Shown here: positions 1-8,120 of the stretch, in pieces
Position numbering within the stretch: position 1 is the first letter of the stretch
How the letters are laid out: the number at the start of each line of letters is the position of its first letter
Source of the DNA: Tidjanibacter sp.
GTDB taxonomy: Bacteria > Bacteroidota > Bacteroidia > Bacteroidales > Rikenellaceae
Length of the DNA: 43,913 bases
NCBI GenBank assembly: GCA_017936005.1
Contig: JAGBGK010000043.1
Span: 1-43,913 of the forward strand
Direction: 5' to 3'
Made by a program: the position numbers and the translations under genes
The notes under the pieces: generated by a model
The model's database searches: none
Told to the model about the DNA's origin: nothing
What the model saw: only the letters and a program-made list of their open reading frames with translations

Positions 1-13
1 TAGACGTTGGACT

Positions 14-138
14 AAAAAAACGCAGAGAGCGAGGGGAATTTTGTGCCAAACAAGAAGGCGAGTCCGCAGTTTGCTCTCGCAAATGAGGAACTCGCCTATC
101 GAAGTGCGGTGCAAAATTCGCCCGCTATCTGCGTTTTT
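14..138 (-). repeat. Structured dispersed element, copy A, at the 3' end of the acyl-CoA synthetase gene
   Basis: An 11-bp perfect terminal inverted repeat (16-26 with 128-138) encloses a second stem (36-43 with 112-119) and an inner hairpin. The inner hairpin is AGGCGAGT 56-63 with ACTCGCCT 90-97, then an internal loop CCGCAG / TGAGGA, then TTTGC 70-74 with GCAAA 79-83 closing a 4-nt loop. Read on the minus strand the terminal loop is GAGA, a GNRA tetraloop. T-runs follow the outer stem on either strand, so it could terminate transcription in both directions. A second copy at 7992-8120 keeps the internal loop while its stems differ but still pair. The synthetase stop codon lies inside this copy. 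Strand is uncertain: the GNRA loop favours minus, while wobble pairs at 44/111 and 45/110 favour plus. Confidence 0.7.
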
Positions 139-1732
139 GATAGAGGAATCGCTTAATCTTCATCGTCGGAGTCTTCTCGAAACCATCTTTTTGCTCCTCA
201 ACCTGCGACACACGCGCAAACTTGCCAACACGCGAGTTGACATACTCGCGAATCTCGCGCATAATCTCGTCGTACTTGGCCGACACGTTGTCCTTGAACT
301 CCGAGAGTCGCTCTTCGAGTTTCTCCTTGTCGAGAGCCACCAAAGCCACCAACGTACCCTTGTCGGCCACCACAATAGACTCTGTTACAAGGGAGTGGGT
401 ATTGAGCACACTCTCAATCTCCTCGGGGTAGATATTCTCGCCCGAAGCACCCACAATCATATTGTTTGCACGGCCCTTGATGACGAGGTAACCTTTCTTG
501 TCGAACAAGCAGAGGTCTTTGGTACGAAAATAGCCGTCCTCGGTGAATGCCTCGGCGGTGGCTTCGGGGTTTTTGTAATATCCCTCCATAATGCAGGGGG
601 TCTTAACCACGAGTTCTCCTTCGCCCGTGTCGGGGTTTTGGTTGATGAGTTTACCCTCAACGTGTATTGCGGGGAGTCCAACGGCCTGCATACGTGTCTT
701 GAAGGGGGGTGCGCCGTAGATGAGAGGTGCTGTTTCGGTCAGGCCATAGCCAATGGCGTAGGGGAAGTGTGCCTCACGCATATATCGTTCGGTCTCCCAA
801 TCGGCCTTTGCGCCACCGATACCGAAGAAACGCACCCTGCCACCAAAGAGTTTTTTCATTGCCACACCTGCTATTCGGTGGAGAAGTTTGCGGAAGATGC
901 CCACCGAGTAGATGGAGGCCATAAATTTGGTCTTGGTAAAGCGGCCCTTCACCTGACTGCGGAAGACTTTTTCCATAATCAGCGGCACGGAGAGGATGAT
1001 GGTGGGGCGCACTTTTTTGAATGCGGGCATCAGCGCCGAGGCCGTTGGTGGGCGGTCGAGATAGACCACCTGCGAGCCGTGGCTGATGGGCAGCAACAAT
1101 CCGAGCGAACACTCGTAGGTGTGCGCAAGGGGGAGTATGCTGAGGAAAATATCGTTCTCGTCCACGTTCTGCATAGCATAGCATAGCTCCACTTGGGTTG
1201 TGAGCGCACGGTGTGTGAGCATCACACCTTTTGGTGTGGAGGTTGTGCCGGAGGTGTAGATGATGGCCGCAAGGTCCTCGGGCTTGGGCTCGGCAGGTGC
1301 AACAAACTCCTCGCAGGTGCGGTTGAGCACGCCGAGGTTTTTGGTGCGGATGACAATGTTCATTCGCTCGATTGTGGCGGGCGAGAGCTTGGTGTAGAGT
1401 TTGTCGCTCACACAGAGAGCCTTAGCTTCGGAGTGTTCGATAATCTTGTCGAGTTCGGCACCCGAGAAGTCGGGTAGGATGGGAACGATGACCATACCTG
1501 CACTCACGGCGGCGAAGTAGCACACGCCCCAGTTGGGCATACTGCTACTCAGGAGCACCACTTTGTCGCCTTGTCCGATACCTGCGCCACTGAGCAGTTC
1601 GCTTACATATTTCACCCTTTCGGCCATCTCACCGTAGGTCATACTCTCACGCTCAAACATCGACAGTGCGGTGTTTTTGCTCCACTTACGGACGCTATGG
1701 TCAAAGAGTTGTTTCAGTGTTTCGATTTTCAT
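125..1732 (-). CDS. AMP-dependent synthetase/ligase (long-chain acyl-CoA synthetase-like)
   Basis: A 535-residue ANL-superfamily enzyme expected to activate a carboxylic (probably fatty) acid with ATP to an acyl-adenylate and then an acyl-CoA. The P-loop-like motif YTSGTTSTPKGV is near residues 160-170, the adenylate-binding GYGLTETAP near 330, and the small C-terminal lid domain starts after a DLCLFDKKGYL-type hinge. There is no signal peptide, so it is cytoplasmic. Acyl chain length cannot be read from sequence. The ATG at 1732 lies about 95 nt downstream of a good minus-strand promoter (-7 at 1833-1826, -33 at 1856-1853). The last codons (QKRR, stop) are supplied by the structured element at 14-138. 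It is divergent from queG and shares an overlapping promoter region with it. Confidence 0.88.
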   Translation of the reverse strand: MKIETLKQLFDHSVRKWSKNTALSMFERESMTYGEMAERVKYVSELLSGAGIGQGDKVVLLSSSMPNWGVCYFAAVSAGMVIVPILPDFSGAELDKIIEHSEAKALCVSDKLYTKLSPATIERMNIVIRTKNLGVLNRTCEEFVAPAEPKPEDLAAIIYTSGTTSTPKGVMLTHRALTTQVELCYAMQNVDENDIFLSILPLAHTYECSLGLLLPISHGSQVVYLDRPPTASALMPAFKKVRPTIILSVPLIMEKVFRSQVKGRFTKTKFMASIYSVGIFRKLLHRIAGVAMKKLFGGRVRFFGIGGAKADWETERYMREAHFPYAIGYGLTETAPLIYGAPPFKTRMQAVGLPAIHVEGKLINQNPDTGEGELVVKTPCIMEGYYKNPEATAEAFTEDGYFRTKDLCLFDKKGYLVIKGRANNMIVGASGENIYPEEIESVLNTHSLVTESIVVADKGTLVALVALDKEKLEERLSEFKDNVSAKYDEIMREIREYVNSRVGKFARVSQVEEQKDGFEKTPTMKIKRFLYQKRR

Positions 1733-1756
1733 TTTCTGTTTCTAAAAATTTTGACG

Positions 1757-1764
1757 TACCTTTG
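1757..1764 (+). promoter_or_regulatory. Putative -7 box of the queG promoter
   Basis: TACCTTTG matches the Bacteroidetes -7 consensus TAnnTTTG, about 84 nt before the queG ATG. The -33 region is only a partial match (TTTTCTG, about 1732-1738). The promoter faces the minus-strand promoter at 1826-1856, so the two transcripts overlap. Confidence 0.5.
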
Positions 1765-1825
1765 AGGTCGTCAGAGTGTGTTAAAAAAGTAGTGGCAAAA
1801 GTAGTGCAAATCTCGTTACCACACA

Positions 1826-1856
1826 CAAAGGTAATAAAATTGGTGGAATGTTCAAA
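1826..1856 (-). promoter_or_regulatory. Promoter of the acyl-CoA synthetase gene
   Basis: On the minus strand, TTTG (1856-1853), a 19-bp spacer and TACCTTTG (1833-1826) fit the Bacteroidetes consensus exactly. The -33 box lies inside the first codons of queG on the other strand. Confidence 0.65.
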
Positions 1857-2729
1857 ATCGCAAAAATATCGGAGTTGATGGCCTCGGCGGGGTTTGATGC
1901 TTGGGGAGTGGTTCGTGTGGGAGAACTCTCCGATGCCAAAGCCCGATTTGAGAGCTGGCTTGCGGAGGGCAACGCCCCCACACTCCACTACCTCCACAGG
2001 AATGCCGACAAGAGGTTTGACGCATCGCTTTTGTTGGAGGGCGCACGGAGTGTAGTGGTGGGTGCTGTGAGCTACAAAAACGAGTTTTCCGAGGGCTACA
2101 AGGCCGATTTTGATGCACGCATTGCCTCCTATGCGCTCACCTCCGACTACCACACAGTACTAAAAGATATGCTCCGCGAGGTGGCCACAGGGCTTGGAAT
2201 TAGCGACCGCAAGGCGGCGAAGATATGCGTCGACTCCACCCCGCTGGCCGAAAAAGCCCTCGCACACCTTGCAGGCATTGGCTGGGTGGGGCGTAACTCG
2301 CTGATAATAAACCCACAACTTGGCTCTTTTATGGTGCTTGGTGCACTTGTTCTCACCGAGGAGTGCGACACATACAGCACCCCCTACAAAGGGGATGGTT
2401 GTGTCGGCTGCAGTCGCTGTTTGCTACGATGCCCAACGGGGGCAATTAACCCCAACAGGACCATCAATACCACCCTCTGTATATCCAATCGCACGGTGGA
2501 GCCGAGTGCCGAGAAGGGGGCCTTTGACACCCACGGTTGGGTATTCGGATGCGACGAGTGCCAGAGCTGCTGTCCGCACAACGCCATCGCCCCACTCCAC
2601 ACAAACCAGCGCTTCGACCGACTCATCACCCCCACCGACTACAACCGCACCTTCTGGGACAACCTCTCCACCGAGGAGGGCAAAACTCTGTTTGAGGGAA
2701 CGCCTTTGGTGCGTCGCTTCAAGGAATGA
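1848..2729 (+). CDS. queG: Epoxyqueuosine reductase QueG
   Basis: This protein of 293 residues should reduce epoxyqueuosine to queuosine at position 34 of tRNA, using cobalamin and two [4Fe-4S] clusters. The substrate/cobalamin region contains the DSTPLAEKALAHLAGIGWVGRNS block (residues about 127-150), including the Asp that is conserved as the proton donor in QueG. Two cluster motifs follow, CVGCSRCLLRCP near 185 and CDECQSCCPHN near 230. It is shorter than the E. coli enzyme (about 380 residues) because it ends soon after the ferredoxin-like domain, a form common in Bacteroidetes. It is cytoplasmic. Its promoter faces that of the divergent synthetase gene. Confidence 0.93.
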   Translation: MFKIAKISELMASAGFDAWGVVRVGELSDAKARFESWLAEGNAPTLHYLHRNADKRFDASLLLEGARSVVVGAVSYKNEFSEGYKADFDARIASYALTSDYHTVLKDMLREVATGLGISDRKAAKICVDSTPLAEKALAHLAGIGWVGRNSLIINPQLGSFMVLGALVLTEECDTYSTPYKGDGCVGCSRCLLRCPTGAINPNRTINTTLCISNRTVEPSAEKGAFDTHGWVFGCDECQSCCPHNAIAPLHTNQRFDRLITPTDYNRTFWDNLSTEEGKTLFEGTPLVRRFKE

Positions 2730-2737
2730 CATCCCCT

Positions 2738-2754
2738 CCCCCCCCCAAAAAAAA
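2738..2754 (+). repeat. Homopolymer tract C9-A8
   Basis: Nine C residues are followed directly by eight A residues just after the queG stop and upstream of the phosphoesterase promoter. Such tracts are length-variable in principle and prone to sequencing error. No hairpin was seen here. Confidence 0.8.
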
Positions 2755-2789
2755 TACCCCATTTGTTTTATTTTCTCGCGCCAATAACA

Positions 2790-2797
2790 TATCTTTG
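2790..2797 (+). promoter_or_regulatory. Putative -7 box upstream of the phosphoesterase gene
   Basis: TATCTTTG matches TAnnTTTG and lies 60 nt before the ATG at 2858. A TTTG at 2762-2765 is a possible -33 box, but the 24-bp spacer is longer than the usual 19-21. Confidence 0.5.
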
Positions 2798-2857
2798 TGA
2801 CATTGGTGTGGACGTACACACCAACAACTAACAACTTACTTCTAAAACAGACCGCTT

Positions 2858-5320
2858 ATGAATATCAAGCATTTTATCTCGTTGTCCCTTCTACTGACAC
2901 TCTCCTGTGTGAGTTGCACACCCAACAACGTGCCCGATGTGGCAACACAGAACACTCTCACTCTCTCCTTTGCCCCATTGATGGACACCAACGCCTCGGC
3001 ACCCCAGAATATGACCTTCTTGGAGTGGGACTCTCAGGCCACCATTTCGGTCAATGGCGAGGCTGTGTCCAACGCCTTGATTGACGCTTCCGATGGGTTG
3101 ATTGCCACCTTCACCCTCCCCAAAGAGGTTTCAGCCCCCTACATCCTGACCTATCCCCACACAGAGGGCACCTCTGCCCAGAAGCCTTTGGTGGTGTTCC
3201 CCACCGAGCAGGAGATTGCTCCCGGCAAGTTCAACCTGCTCTCTATGCCCGCTTGTGGTGTGGTTGAGAGTGGCCAAAACAGTGGCACCCTGCGCCATCT
3301 TTCGGGAGTAACCCGTCTGATGTTGGTGGCATCCGAAGCACCCACAACCCTCGACCGCATAGTCATCACATCAAAGAAAGAGTCCACTCTTTCGGGCACT
3401 TTCGTTGTCGATTGCACCTACGAGGCGATGCTTGTCACCGACAACGCCTTGGCACAAGCCACCTACAAATTGCCCAAAGACTACACCCTATCGGCCGACA
3501 AACCTGCGGAGTTCTACCTGACACTCCCCTATGGCGACCACGGAGAGTGTGTGGTTGAGATTTTCGACACCGAGGGCAACTCAACAGTCCTCAATGTGAA
3601 GGAGTTTAGCATCGACAAAAGCACCATCAGAACCCTCGGAGAGTTCCCCTACTCGCCCTATTCGGTAATCAACGTGGATGAGTGGAACAGTTCGAAGCCT
3701 GTTCAGCCTTTCCACAAGAAGGTCTATGGCTATGTGAAGGACACCGCAGGCAACCCCATCGAAGGTGTGGCTGTGAGCGATGGCTACACGGTGGTTGCCA
3801 CCAATGCCGAGGGATACTACACCCTGAACGTGTCGCCCGACACTTGGTATATCTACTACTCCACCCCTGCCGAATATGAGGTGGCGGTAAATGAGTTTGG
3901 CCAGCCCTGCTTCTGGCAGAAATATCCCACCGGTTCGCCGCGTGTGGACTTCACGCTCAAACCCTTGGCCGGAGGTAAAGAAGATAGGTTTGCCCTCTTC
4001 GCTTTTGCCGACCCACAGGTCTATTCCAGCGGCAACCTCAGCCGTTTCCTCGGTGAGGCTGTGCCGGGTATTGCCGCCCACGCCAAATCGCTCACCATTC
4101 CCAAATATGGTATCACTCTGGGCGACATCATCTTCAACACCGACAACTTCAAGTGTACCCACATGATGGATGATATGAGGGATGGATTCTCGGTGAAGAG
4201 TGTCGGTATGCCCGTGTTCCAAATTATGGGCAACCACGACCAAAATGAGTTCAACGCCTCCGCCCCCTTGGTTGCCGATGAGCGCAGTTCGGACACCAAC
4301 ATCAAGGCCCAGAGGGACTTCGAGAGTATGTTCGGCCCTGTGGACTACTCCTTCAACCGTGGCGATGTACACATCGTTGGTATGCGCAACGTGATATTCA
4401 CTTCCGCCACCTCCAACGACGGCTACCAACTCGGCTTTACCGACCGACAGTTCGAGTGGCTCAAACAAGACCTTGCACTTGTACCGAAGGATAAACTCAT
4501 CCTCTTCTGTGTACACATCCCACTCTTCGACGAAAAGAGCAAAAAGATCGCAACACTCAACACCGGAACAAATGTTCAGGAGACCATCAATCTGCTGAAA
4601 ACCTTCCCCAACGTACACATTCTCTCGGGCCACAAACACACCCAGCAGAACTACGTTAACGCACAGGGTATCAGGGAGCACAACATCGCTTCGGTGGCGG
4701 GTGCTTGGTGGGTATCGTGCGTGTGTGGCGACGGCACCCCCAATGGTTTCAACGTCTTCATACCCGAGGGTAACCGCCTCGCTGAGGAGTACTTCTATGG
4801 CTACACCGCAGCCTCCTCCTCTCGCGACCACCAGATGAGGCTCTACCGTGGCAACGCCGTAACGGGTGGCCCCATCAGTGGCGAGAACAAAAACAAAACT
4901 ATGGGATACTACGGTTTCAACTTTGCCGACGATGTTCTGCTTGCCAACGTCTACAATGCCGCCCCCGACTGGAAGATTTCGGTCTATGAGGATGGCGTTT
5001 ACTCCGGCGACATGACCCTCCTGCCCGCCTCGCAGCCTGCCATTAGTGCGCTCATTGGCGACTACACCTACGAGAATCCTCGCCGTGCAGCCGATGGTGT
5101 ATTGACCGGCCACGACTTCTGGGTTGCCGGCTATATGTTGGGCGTGCTGGGACGTACCACCTCCAATGGCGGTTGGGCCGAGTGTCAGCATATGTATCAG
5201 TATAAACTCAAAAACAAGAACGCCTCCATCAAGGTTGTGGCCACCGACAGCTTGGGCCACACCTACGAGGAGAGTACCATAACAGAGGGTACCGACTACA
5301 CCGCAGCCGTGAAACCTTGA
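2858..5320 (+). CDS. Calcineurin-like phosphoesterase lipoprotein with fimbrillin-like N-terminus
   Basis: An 820-residue exported protein with an SPII signal (lipobox ending at the Cys of LSCVSC, about residue 20). Residues about 30-265 resemble fimbrillin/Mfa-type beta domains. About 290-370 is a carboxypeptidase-regulatory-like beta-sandwich (VYGYVKDTAGNPIEGVAVSD). About 375-640 is the metallophosphatase core: FADPQ near 383, LGDIIFN near 425, GNHD near 457, VHIP near 550 and GHKH near 590. A C-terminal beta domain follows. The dimetal ligands are present, so it should be an active phosphomono- or diesterase; the substrate is unknown. It appears to be monocistronic, with its own -7 box and a hairpin terminator at 5344-5373. 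Confidence 0.85.
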   Translation: MNIKHFISLSLLLTLSCVSCTPNNVPDVATQNTLTLSFAPLMDTNASAPQNMTFLEWDSQATISVNGEAVSNALIDASDGLIATFTLPKEVSAPYILTYPHTEGTSAQKPLVVFPTEQEIAPGKFNLLSMPACGVVESGQNSGTLRHLSGVTRLMLVASEAPTTLDRIVITSKKESTLSGTFVVDCTYEAMLVTDNALAQATYKLPKDYTLSADKPAEFYLTLPYGDHGECVVEIFDTEGNSTVLNVKEFSIDKSTIRTLGEFPYSPYSVINVDEWNSSKPVQPFHKKVYGYVKDTAGNPIEGVAVSDGYTVVATNAEGYYTLNVSPDTWYIYYSTPAEYEVAVNEFGQPCFWQKYPTGSPRVDFTLKPLAGGKEDRFALFAFADPQVYSSGNLSRFLGEAVPGIAAHAKSLTIPKYGITLGDIIFNTDNFKCTHMMDDMRDGFSVKSVGMPVFQIMGNHDQNEFNASAPLVADERSSDTNIKAQRDFESMFGPVDYSFNRGDVHIVGMRNVIFTSATSNDGYQLGFTDRQFEWLKQDLALVPKDKLILFCVHIPLFDEKSKKIATLNTGTNVQETINLLKTFPNVHILSGHKHTQQNYVNAQGIREHNIASVAGAWWVSCVCGDGTPNGFNVFIPEGNRLAEEYFYGYTAASSSRDHQMRLYRGNAVTGGPISGENKNKTMGYYGFNFADDVLLANVYNAAPDWKISVYEDGVYSGDMTLLPASQPAISALIGDYTYENPRRAADGVLTGHDFWVAGYMLGVLGRTTSNGGWAECQHMYQYKLKNKNASIKVVATDSLGHTYEESTITEGTDYTAAVKP

Positions 5321-5343
5321 TGCGGTTTTGGTCCCACACCACG

Positions 5344-5373
5344 GAGGGCGACGTGCGATTGTGCGTCGCCCTC
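5344..5373 (+). terminator. Hairpin terminator after the phosphoesterase gene
   Basis: A perfect 10-bp stem, GAGGGCGACG (5344-5353) with CGTCGCCCTC (5364-5373), and a 10-nt loop lie 24 nt after the stop codon. The T-run after it is short (TTT), so termination may be weak. Confidence 0.65.
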
Positions 5374-5433
5374 TTTGTGTATAGATACACAAAAAGTGCC
5401 CTCCAAGAGAGCAAAAATCCAAAATAGGTGGTA

Positions 5434-5441
5434 TCTTTGCA
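5434..5441 (+). promoter_or_regulatory. Putative -7 box of the ftsY promoter
   Basis: TATCTTTG sits 28 nt upstream of the ftsY ATG. No clear TTTG was found 19-21 bp further upstream. Confidence 0.5.
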
Positions 5442-5468
5442 CGTTATATAACCATATACACACAGAGA

Positions 5469-6509
5469 ATGGCACTATTTGACATATTCAAAAAGAAAAA
5501 GACAGAGCCTGCGGCAGAGCAGACCACCCAACCACAAGAGCACTCCGTAGAGGAGGCTCCCCAGACCACCAGCGAAAAATCACAGCAGGAGGAGATTGAC
5601 GAGGGACTCAAAAAGACCAAAGAGGGTTTCTTCGGTAAGTTAGCCCGTGCGGTGGCAGGTCGCACCCACATCGACGAGGATTTCCTTGATGATTTGGAGG
5701 AGGTGCTCATAACCTCCGACGTGGGCGTGGAGACTACTGTGAAAATTATCGACAACATTCAGGCTCGTGTTGCGAGGGACAAGTATATGAACACCGCCGA
5801 GCTGAACGACCTGCTGAGGGACGAGATTAGCAACCTCTTGCAGGAGTGTGAGGAGAAGCACGAAAACTTCGGCCTGAGCATCACCGAGGGTACCCCCTAT
5901 GTGGTGATGGTGGTGGGCGTGAATGGCGCAGGCAAGACAACCACCATCGGTAAACTCGCCGCCCAGCTTACCAAAGCGGGTAAGAAGGTCTATATCGGTG
6001 CTGCCGACACCTTCCGTGCCGCCGCCATCGACCAACTCCAAGTGTGGGCCGACAGGGCAGGGGCTACAATGATACGCCAAGATATGGGCTCCGACCCCGC
6101 ATCCGTGGCCTTCGACACGCTCAAATCGGCCGTTGCAAACAAGGCCGATGTGGTGCTTATTGACACCGCAGGACGACTCCACAACAAGGTGGGCCTGATG
6201 AACGAACTCTCCAAGATTCGTAACGTGATGGGCAAAATCATCCCCGACGCTCCCCACGAGGTTATGCTCGTGCTGGACGGCTCCACAGGACAAAACGCCT
6301 TCGAGCAGGCCCGTCAGTTCACCGCCGCCACAAAGGTCAACTCTCTGGCCATTACCAAGTTGGACGGCACAGCCAAAGGTGGTGTAGTCATCGGCATCAG
6401 CGACCAATTCGGTATTCCCGTACACTACATAGGCATCGGCGAGGGTGTGGACCAACTGAAAATCTTCGACCGCAGAGAGTATGTCAACGCACTCTTCGGA
6501 AATAAGTAG
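5469..6509 (+). CDS. ftsY: Signal recognition particle receptor FtsY
   Basis: A 346-residue SRP-family GTPase that docks the SRP-ribosome complex at the inner membrane for co-translational insertion. It has a short charged N-terminal region (K-rich to residue 12, then acidic to about 50), the four-helix N domain, and the G domain with GVNGAGKTTT near 149-158, DTAGR near 235 and TKLDGTAKGG near 300. The acidic A domain is much shorter than in E. coli, as is usual outside the Proteobacteria. It lies 37 bp before rimO in the same direction and is probably co-transcribed with it. Confidence 0.96.
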   Translation: MALFDIFKKKKTEPAAEQTTQPQEHSVEEAPQTTSEKSQQEEIDEGLKKTKEGFFGKLARAVAGRTHIDEDFLDDLEEVLITSDVGVETTVKIIDNIQARVARDKYMNTAELNDLLRDEISNLLQECEEKHENFGLSITEGTPYVVMVVGVNGAGKTTTIGKLAAQLTKAGKKVYIGAADTFRAAAIDQLQVWADRAGATMIRQDMGSDPASVAFDTLKSAVANKADVVLIDTAGRLHNKVGLMNELSKIRNVMGKIIPDAPHEVMLVLDGSTGQNAFEQARQFTAATKVNSLAITKLDGTAKGGVVIGISDQFGIPVHYIGIGEGVDQLKIFDRREYVNALFGNK

Positions 6510-6546
6510 CCACTCGGCGTGGGCGAATACACAATGTAGCAACTAT

Positions 6547-7871
6547 ATGAGCAAAAAGAAAATCAACGTCATAACTCTCGGCTGCTCCAAAAACCTCGTG
6601 GACAGCGACACCTTATGGCCCAACTCGACGAGGCAGGCTATGAGATTGAAGTGGATAGCAACTCCACGGATGCCAAAATTGTGGTCATCAACACCTGTGG
6701 CTTCATTGGCGATGCCAAGCAGGAGGCCATCGACACCATCCTCGAATGTGCCGAGGCAAAGGCCGATGGGCGCATCGACAAACTCTTCGTTATGGGTTGC
6801 CTGAGCGAGAGGTATGCCGACGAGCTCCGAGAGGAGATTCCCGAGGTGGACGACTACTTCGGTGCTCGCTCGTTGAAGGAGGTTGTGGAGGCCCTCGATG
6901 CGGAGTACCTTCCCGAACTCGAAACAGAGCGACTGCTCACCACACCCGAACACTACGCCTACCTCAAAATCGGCGAGGGATGTAATTGGCATTGCGCCTA
7001 TTGTGCCATCCCACTGATTCGTGGCCACCACCGCAGCGTACCTATGGAGAAGGTGTTGGAGGAGGCCGAAGGACTTGTGGCTGTGGGTGTTAAGGAGATA
7101 ATAGTAATCGCACAGGACACCACCTATTACGGTAAGGACCTATATGGCGAGCGCAAGTTGGCCGAACTACTCCGCAGGCTCTGCGCCATTGAGGGCGTGG
7201 AGTGGGTGAGGCTACACTACGCCTACCCCACCGACTTTCCGCAGGATGTTATCGAGGTGCTGAGGGACGAGCCGAAGATGTGTAAATACCTCGACATTCC
7301 ACTGCAACACATTGCCGACAACCAACTCTCGGCTATGCGCCGCCGCATAACAAAGGCCGAAACCGAGGCTTTGGTGGAGCGACTGCGCACGGAGATTCCC
7401 GACATCGCACTGCGTACCACAATGCTTGTGGGCTTCCCCGGCGAAACGGAGGAGGATTTTGAGGAACTATGCGACTTTGTGCAGAGGGTTAGGTTCGACC
7501 GCCTCGGAGCCTTTGCCTACTCGGAAGAGGAGGGCACTCCCAGCGCACTCACGATGGAGGACAATGTACCCGAAGAGGTTAAGGAGGAGAGGGTTGAGAG
7601 GCTTATGAAGTTGCAGAAACGCATCTCGCTTGCTCTGAATGCCGAGAGGGTTGGCAAGAGGATGCGTGTGGTTATTGACCGCACGGAGGGCGAATACTAT
7701 GTTGGCCGTTCGCAGTATGACAGCCCCGAGGTTGACGAAGAGATTTTGGTTAGCAGCCCTGCGCCACTTTCGGAGGGCGACTTTGTGATGGTCGAAATTA
7801 CCGACTGCGAGGAGTACGATCTCTACGGCAAAGTGATTTATGAAAATGGAAAATTGAAAATGGAAAATTGA
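6547..7871 (+). pseudogene. rimO: Ribosomal protein S12 methylthiotransferase RimO, interrupted by a 1-base frameshift
   Basis: RimO is a radical-SAM enzyme that methylthiolates an Asp of ribosomal protein S12. The frame starting at 6547 encodes MSKKKINVITLGCSKNLVDSDT, then leaves frame at about 6610-6614. The family sequence resumes in the -1 frame as LMAQLDEAGYEI and continues intact to 7871. Restoring one base (ACCCTT instead of ACCTT) would give about 441 residues, the normal length. The radical-SAM motif CNWHCAYC is intact (about residue 140 of the restored protein), as are the second and third UPF0004 cysteines and a C-terminal TRAM domain. The ATG at 6615 could start a 418-residue product, but it would lack the LGCSKN cysteine that ligates the auxiliary cluster. 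Sequencing error or real mutation cannot be told apart here. The last nine codons come from a heptamer repeat array. Confidence 0.85.
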
Positions 7872-7876
7872 AAATT
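7842..7876 (+). repeat. Heptamer array GAAAATK x5 across the rimO stop codon
   Basis: Five tandem 7-bp units (GAAAATG, GAAAATT, GAAAATG, GAAAATT, GAAAATT) cover the last nine codons and the TGA of rimO. The same unit recurs in five copies at 43750-43784 and again at the window end. Confidence 0.9.
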
Positions 7877-7911
7877 ATTCCCTAAACTCACTAAAAAAGC
7901 TAACGGCTAAA

Positions 7912-7953
7912 AAAACTCTCGGGTATGAAAAACGATACCCGAGAGTTTTTTTT
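7912..7953 (+). terminator. Rho-independent terminator of the ftsY-rimO unit
   Basis: A 15-bp stem, AAAACTCTCGGGTAT (7912-7926) with ATACCCGAGAGTTTT (7935-7949), encloses an 8-nt loop and is followed by a T-run to 7953. The inner GGGTAT-N8-ATACCCGAG part recurs at 43803-43825 near the window end, again next to the heptamer repeat. Confidence 0.88.
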
Positions 7954-7962
7954 GTTTGTCGG

Positions 7963-7990
7963 TCGACGGTTGACGGTCGTCGGTTGACGT
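7963..7990. repeat. Heptamer array (TYGACGG-type), left flank of rny
   Basis: Four 7-bp units: TCGACGG, TTGACGG, TCGTCGG, TTGACGT. The reverse complement of this unit (CCGTCRA) forms the array at 10002-10029, so inverted arrays bracket rny and the 6S RNA gene. Confidence 0.8.
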
Positions 7991-7991
7991 C

Positions 7992-8120
7992 AAAAAAACG
8001 CAAAGTGTGCGGCAAATGCAAGGCACACAAGAAAACGCCCTCCGCAGTTTACTAAACGTAAATGAGGAGGGCGTTTATCGCAGTGTAACGCAGCAGTTGC
8101 TGTGCAATCTGCGTTTTTTT
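7992..8120 (-). repeat. Structured dispersed element, copy B, 3' of rny
   Basis: An 11-bp terminal inverted repeat (7992-8002 with 8110-8120) encloses an inner hairpin: AAACGCCCT 8033-8041 with AGGGCGTTT 8068-8076, conserved internal loop CCGCAG / TGAGG, then TTTAC 8048-8052 with GTAAA 8058-8062. Compared with copy A (14-138) both inner stems differ in sequence but still pair, while the internal loop is kept. Two small side hairpins (8005-8010 with 8023-8028; 8089-8094 with 8099-8104) replace the long second stem of copy A. It starts at the rny stop codon and ends in a T-run on both strands, so it may act as the rny terminator. Confidence 0.72.

Noticed and set aside
6605..6620. Programmed -1 frameshifting in rimO
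   Set aside because: There is no slippery heptamer of the X XXY YYZ type and no clear downstream pseudoknot or stem; rimO is not known to use frameshifting. A lost C in a short C-run is simpler.
14..8120. The two structured elements as ordinary MITEs
   Set aside because: No target-site duplication is visible at either copy and no transposase is nearby. The compensatory changes also fit a selected structure better. Mobility is not excluded.
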